Shown here: positions 5,430 to 7,995 of the stretch, in pieces
Position numbering within the stretch: the first letter of the stretch is position 1
How the letters are laid out: each line of letters begins with the position of its first letter
Origin: JBOGWP01 sp050693875
GTDB lineage: Bacteria > Actinomycetota > CADDZG01 > JAHWKV01 > JBOGWP01
Direction: 5' to 3'
DNA length: 7,995 bases
Assembly (NCBI GenBank): GCA_050693875.1
Contig: JBOGWP010000127.1
Span: forward strand, 1 to 7,995
Made by a program: the position numbers and the translations under genes
The notes under the pieces: generated by a model
The model's input: only the letters and a program-made list of their open reading frames with translations
Told to the model about the DNA's origin: nothing
The model's database searches: none

Positions 5430-6445
5430 GCGCCTCGCCGGTAGCGGGTGGACAGGTACTCCTCGACCCAATTCCGGGTGCTGCGCCATTGACCCTCGGC
5501 CCCCTGCGTCGCCCGCAGCCGACCGCGAACCGCGGCGGTTCGCAGGGCCGCCGCGTTGATCCGATCGTCCGCCAGCGCGGCCAGAGGGACGAGGCGGCCG
5601 GGCCCGGCGACGGCCGGGACCACGAAGCGGTAGAGGTTGTCGAGAACGGCCCGAGCGATGAGCTCGCCGAGTCGCCCGGGATCACCCTGGTCGGCGCGGC
5701 GCAACGCGAAAAGGTAGTCGCTGCGTTGCCGCCTGTAGATGATGGCTGGCGGATAAGCGAGGCGGACGAGGACGAGGTTGAGCAGCAGGCGCCCCGCCCG
5801 CCCGTTGCCATCGAGGAACGGGTGGATTTGTTCGAACCAGGCGTGCAGCCTCGCCAGATCCTCTGGGAACAGGAGAGTTCGTGGCTGCAGTTCGTTAACC
5901 TCCTGAATCCACGCCTCGGTCTTGGCCGGTACCAGGCGCCAGGAGGTTGGCCTCATGCCCCCCGTAAATACCTGGATTTCGTACTCTCTGAAGTTCCCCG
6001 GACCTTCTCGATCGGTGGCATCAGGGTGTGGGGCGACGTCCCAGACCGGCGTCATGAGGACACGATGAACTTGGCGGACCTCGGTCAGGGTGAGAAGTTG
6101 ACGGGCGCCCCAAGAGCCGCGGCTGATCGCCTGCGTGTAAATCCAGTCGGCAGCGTCGGCATACCCGCGCACCTCCAGGTACTCGCGAAGTTCCTTGTCG
6201 CCGGCCGCGCGGCCTTCGGAGAGGAGCACCTCGACCTGCTTCAGCACGAGGGTGTTCCCCTCGATGGCGGTCGAGTGGTGGGCCTCCTCGAACCAGATGC
6301 GGCGCCAGATGTCTGCTGCCTCGACGGGACTGGGCAGGCCGCCGAGGCGTTCCCACAGGTCGCCGATCTGGCTGTCGAGGCGTGCGTAGACTTCCATACC
6401 AGGGGGGCGCCCCCGCCTCCGCCCGGGTAAAAAGTGTTCGCTCAT
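5426..6445 (-). CDS. Fic family protein (AMP-transferase) with N-terminal inhibitory motif and C-terminal DNA-binding-like domain
   Basis: A 339-residue Fic/DOC protein; Fic enzymes transfer AMP from ATP to Ser/Thr/Tyr hydroxyls of target proteins. The complete catalytic loop HPFLDGNGRAGR is at 208-219, with catalytic His208 and metal-binding Asp212. STAIEGN at 58-64 matches the S/T-x-x-x-E-G/N inhibitory helix. Its Glu62 would pair with Arg219 and hold the enzyme inactive, the class II arrangement. An N-terminal segment (WRRIWFEEAHHSTAIEGN) of the usual Fic_N type precedes it. The last 55 or so residues (PLAALADDRINAAALRTAAVRGRL, then NWVEEYLSTRYRR) resemble a small helix-turn-helix. The ATG at 6445 is preceded by TATAGT, so the transcript may be nearly leaderless. 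An inverted repeat spans the start. The stop overlaps the mobA start by 4 bp. The target is unknown; a link with molybdenum cofactor enzymes is only suggested by position. Confidence 0.88.
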   Translation of the reverse strand: MSEHFLPGRRRGRPPGMEVYARLDSQIGDLWERLGGLPSPVEAADIWRRIWFEEAHHSTAIEGNTLVLKQVEVLLSEGRAAGDKELREYLEVRGYADAADWIYTQAISRGSWGARQLLTLTEVRQVHRVLMTPVWDVAPHPDATDREGPGNFREYEIQVFTGGMRPTSWRLVPAKTEAWIQEVNELQPRTLLFPEDLARLHAWFEQIHPFLDGNGRAGRLLLNLVLVRLAYPPAIIYRRQRSDYLFALRRADQGDPGRLGELIARAVLDNLYRFVVPAVAGPGRLVPLAALADDRINAAALRTAAVRGRLRATQGAEGQWRSTRNWVEEYLSTRYRRGA

Positions 6446-6472
6446 CGCCTATCGAACTATACCGAACACTTT
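6431..6472. promoter_or_regulatory. fic promoter region with 10-bp inverted repeat (operator candidate)
   Basis: AAAGTGTTCG at 6431-6440 and CGAACACTTT at 6463-6472 are perfect inverted copies that flank the fic start codon. Between them, on the - strand, TATAGT (6460-6455) is a good -10 hexamer 9 nt before the ATG, with no convincing -35. The half-site CGAAC recurs at 6453-6457, exactly one helical turn from 6463. Binding of a repressor, possibly the C-terminal domain of Fic itself, is inferred. Confidence 0.5.
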
Positions 6473-6552
6473 CGAAGTTGCGCGTCTCGCGGTCAGGGAA
6501 ACCGAACCGAACCACAATTACATCTTTGTCTTTTTGGCTGAGGAGAGGCGAC
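6446..6552. promoter_or_regulatory. Divergent promoter region between fic and the DUF6457-like gene
   Basis: This 107-bp gap serves genes leaving in both directions. The fic side holds TATAGT and CGAAC boxes. The other side has a tandem CGAACCGAAC at 6503-6512 and an A/T-rich run at 6513-6537 that stands out from the GC-rich surroundings, followed by the ribosome site GAGGAGAGG (6539-6548). No clear -35/-10 pair is seen for the + strand gene. Confidence 0.45.
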
Positions 6553-6843
6553 ATGATTCAACTGGACGACTGGTTCCGCATGCTCGACGAGCACCTGCAG
6601 GTGCCGCCCGATCGCCCGCTCGGCCCCGCCCCCGGGGACGTCAAAGTTCTGCTCGACCTCGGCAAGGTAGCCGCCGAGGCTGGCCCGCAGCGGTACTTCG
6701 CCCTGCTCACTGCCTTCGCCGTCGGGAGGGCGCTGGGTCGGGCGGAGTCCGAGGTGGAGGTGGAAGCGCACTCGTTCCTCGAGCGGGCACTCGAGGCGGT
6801 CCGGCTGGTGAGCGGAAAAGGGGCTGAGGATCGCGGCGGCTGA
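6553..6843 (+). CDS. Small DUF6457-like protein
   Basis: A 96-residue, mostly helical acidic protein: LDDWFRMLDEHLQV, VKVLLDLGKVAAEAG, RYFALLTAFAVGRALGRAESEVEVEAHSFLERALEAV. The layout of a WL/WF helix, a DLGKVAAE helix and a small-residue TAFAVGRALG helix resembles the DUF6457 domain, which in actinobacteria often sits next to, or is fused to, MobA. This match is from memory of the pattern and should be searched. ATG at 6553 is supported by GAGGAGAGG about 6 nt upstream and excludes the longer upstream extension. It is divergent from fic, with a 107-bp shared region, and convergent with moaA, with 5 bp between the stops. There is no membrane segment or signal peptide. The function is unknown; an accessory role in molybdenum cofactor maturation is inferred from its surroundings. 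Confidence 0.7.
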   Translation: MIQLDDWFRMLDEHLQVPPDRPLGPAPGDVKVLLDLGKVAAEAGPQRYFALLTAFAVGRALGRAESEVEVEAHSFLERALEAVRLVSGKGAEDRGG

Positions 6844-6848
6844 TCCGG

Positions 6849-7874
6849 TCAGCCCCCGATGTAGGACATCTCGACCTTCGGCCACGAGGCGGTTTGCTCG
6901 CTGCGGATCTCCGAGTATCGGTCCGTGCGCATGCCCCAGACGCCTGCGATCGCCTCGAAGAGCTCGTCGTCGCTCGCCCCGCCGCGCAGCAGGGGCCGCA
7001 GGTCGTGCCCGGCGGTGGCGAACAGGCAGGTGTAGAGCTTCCCGTCCGCCGAGATGCGGGCGCGGGTGCAGTCGCCGCAGAACGGCGCGGTCACGGAGGC
7101 GATGACGCCGACCTCGCCCGAGCCGTCGCGGTATCGCCACCGGCGCGCCACCTCTCCCCGGTAGGCCGCCTCTGCGGGCTCGAGCGGCATCTCGGCGTCG
7201 ATCATCGCCACGATCTCGGCCGCCGGCACGACCTGCTCGCGCCGCCAGCCGTTGGTGTGCCCGACGTCCATGTACTCGATGAACCGGACGACGTGGCCGG
7301 TCCCGCGGAACCTGCGGGCGAGCGGCAGGATGCTCTCCTCGTTGACCCCCCGCTTCACCACGGTGTTGATCTTCACCGGGGAGAGCCCGGCTGCGGCGGC
7401 GGCGTCGATCCCGGCGAGCACGGTCGCGACGGGGACGGCGGCGTCGGTGATGGCGCGGAAGACCACGTCGTCGAGGGCGTCCAGGCTCACCGTCACCCGC
7501 TGCAGGCCCGCCCGCGCGAGGCGCTCGGCTTGCTCCGGGAGCTGCGACCCGTTCGTGGTCAGCGTGAGGTCGAGCCCGGGGATCCCGGCGAGCATGGCCA
7601 CCAGACGGTCGAGGTCGCGGCGCACCAGCGGCTCACCGCCGGTGAGGCGGACCTTCCGCACCCCCAGGCCGGCGAAGACCGCGGCGACGCGGGCGATCTC
7701 CTCGTAGCTGAGGATCTCCGAGCGGGGCAGGAAGACGTGGTCGCGGCCGAAGACGTCGCTCGGCATGCAGTAGACGCAGCGGAAGTTGCAGCGGTCGGTC
7801 ACCGAGATGCGCAGATCCCGCAGGGGGCGGCCGAGCCTGTCGACGATGCCGCTGATGGGATTACCATCCGTCAC
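6849..7874 (-). CDS. moaA: GTP 3',8-cyclase MoaA
   Basis: A radical-SAM enzyme that converts GTP to 3',8-cyclo-GTP, the first step of molybdopterin synthesis, with MoaC acting next. It has 341 residues, the normal length. The radical-SAM cluster is Cys29-x3-Cys33-x2-Cys36 (CNFRCVYCMP). RLTGGEPLVRRDL is the SAM-binding GGE motif. The second 4Fe-4S cluster, which binds GTP, is Cys266-x2-Cys269-x13-Cys283 (FCGDCTRARI to LYTC). The C-terminal YIGG tail carries the two glycines needed for catalysis. The frame is open to 7973, but GTG at 7874 is preferred: AAGGAG lies 10 nt upstream and the family's N-terminus (DRLGRPLRDLRISVTDRCNFRC) starts about there. An ATG four bases inside is out of frame. 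It is on the strand of fic-mobA-fdhA but separated from them by the opposite-strand DUF6457-like gene, so it is probably a separate transcript. Confidence 0.95.
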   Translation of the reverse strand: MTDGNPISGIVDRLGRPLRDLRISVTDRCNFRCVYCMPSDVFGRDHVFLPRSEILSYEEIARVAAVFAGLGVRKVRLTGGEPLVRRDLDRLVAMLAGIPGLDLTLTTNGSQLPEQAERLARAGLQRVTVSLDALDDVVFRAITDAAVPVATVLAGIDAAAAAGLSPVKINTVVKRGVNEESILPLARRFRGTGHVVRFIEYMDVGHTNGWRREQVVPAAEIVAMIDAEMPLEPAEAAYRGEVARRWRYRDGSGEVGVIASVTAPFCGDCTRARISADGKLYTCLFATAGHDLRPLLRGGASDDELFEAIAGVWGMRTDRYSEIRSEQTASWPKVEMSYIGG

Positions 7875-7995
7875 CAGAGGTCTCCTTCCGGGAACGCTAC
7901 TGTCGCTCGTCCCACGAGGACTGAAATGAGACGGCGTCCCGGGAGGACGGCCTCGGAGGCCTGACGCCAGCAAGGGTGTCGTCCCTCGAGGACTG
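7875..7995 (-). promoter_or_regulatory. Structured leader upstream of moaA (possible riboswitch-like region)
   Basis: The sequence before moaA is rich in inverted repeats. GGCGTC (7933-7938) pairs with GACGCC (7963-7968) and encloses the hairpin GGCCT-CGG-AGGCC (7949-7961). GTCC (7936-7939) can alternatively pair with GGAC (7945-7948). CTCGT and ACGAG pair around CCC at 7906-7918. A 17-nt direct repeat lies at 7907 and 7979. moaA genes are known targets of the Moco RNA motif. I cannot match the conserved core of that motif confidently, so identity is open. The ribosome site AAGGAG lies at about 7884-7889. Confidence 0.3.
7907..7995. repeat. 17-nt direct repeat pair, 72 bp apart
   Basis: TCGTCCCACGAGGACTG (7907-7923) and TCGTCCCTCGAGGACTG (7979-7995) differ at one base. 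Each unit is partly palindromic around CACGAG or CTCGAG. The second copy ends exactly at the window edge, so more copies may lie beyond. The bases left of each unit do not match. Confidence 0.55.

Noticed and set aside
5489..6430. + strand open frame opposite fic
   Set aside because: Antisense shadow of fic; the Fic motif and the inhibitory motif fix the coding strand.
6894..7964. Long + strand open frame (356 codons) opposite moaA
   Set aside because: Shadow of moaA; rich in His/Asp/Val/Gly from antisense codons, with no recognisable domain.
7907..7995. CRISPR array edge: two 17-nt units 72 bp apart, the first followed by GAAAT
   Set aside because: Only two units are visible, similarity is limited to 17 nt, the flanking bases diverge, and the intervening sequence is itself strongly palindromic, unlike a spacer. 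No cas gene is present. Sequence beyond 7995 would settle it.

Overview
The window is GC-rich throughout and looks like an actinobacterial or similar high-GC chromosome. Supporting signs are an F420-type luciferase-like monooxygenase, a probable DUF6457 protein, GTG and TTG starts, and a selenocysteine formate dehydrogenase of the type found in high-GC soil and groundwater bacteria. The phylum is inferred from gene content and codon style, not from any marker gene.

Layout. (1) Positions 1-600, + strand: the 3' end of a fumarylacetoacetate-hydrolase-family gene, followed 9 bp later by a luciferase-like monooxygenase gene. The second gene carries a one-base frameshift and is cut off near 598. 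(2) Positions 600-1116, - strand: the N-terminal half of a tyrosine recombinase with no catalytic domain, joined directly to the broken monooxygenase. Its 5' end is crowded with TTCTCGGAA repeats. (3) Positions 1132-3291, - strand: an intact Crp/Fnr-type regulator followed by an intact BBE-type FAD oxidoreductase, with two perfect palindromes in the 57-bp gap. (4) Positions 3292-3782: debris with no intact gene, including a fragment of a PGM1-like ATP-grasp ligase with an internal stop. (5) Positions 3783-7995: a molybdenum-cofactor and formate dehydrogenase block. On the - strand it runs moaA, then fic-mobA-fdhA. A small + strand gene, probably DUF6457, lies between moaA and fic.

How the genes fit together. 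MoaA starts molybdopterin synthesis. MobA attaches GMP to make the guanine dinucleotide cofactor used by formate dehydrogenase. FdhA is the catalytic subunit that would use it. FdhA carries an in-frame UGA exactly at the family's active-site Sec/Cys position. A bacterial SECIS hairpin follows, with the GGUCU loop 18 nt after the UGA, the spacing I recall for E. coli fdhF. However, fdhA is frameshifted and cut off after about 335 codons, so this copy appears dead unless the sequence contains errors. A Fic AMP-transferase with its own promoter-like region and palindromic operator candidates is coupled to mobA by an ATGA overlap, which is an unusual arrangement.

Overall, the region between about 600 and 3780 looks like a recombination-prone insertion zone: broken genes at both borders, a recombinase remnant at one edge, and an intact regulator plus oxidoreductase pair inside.
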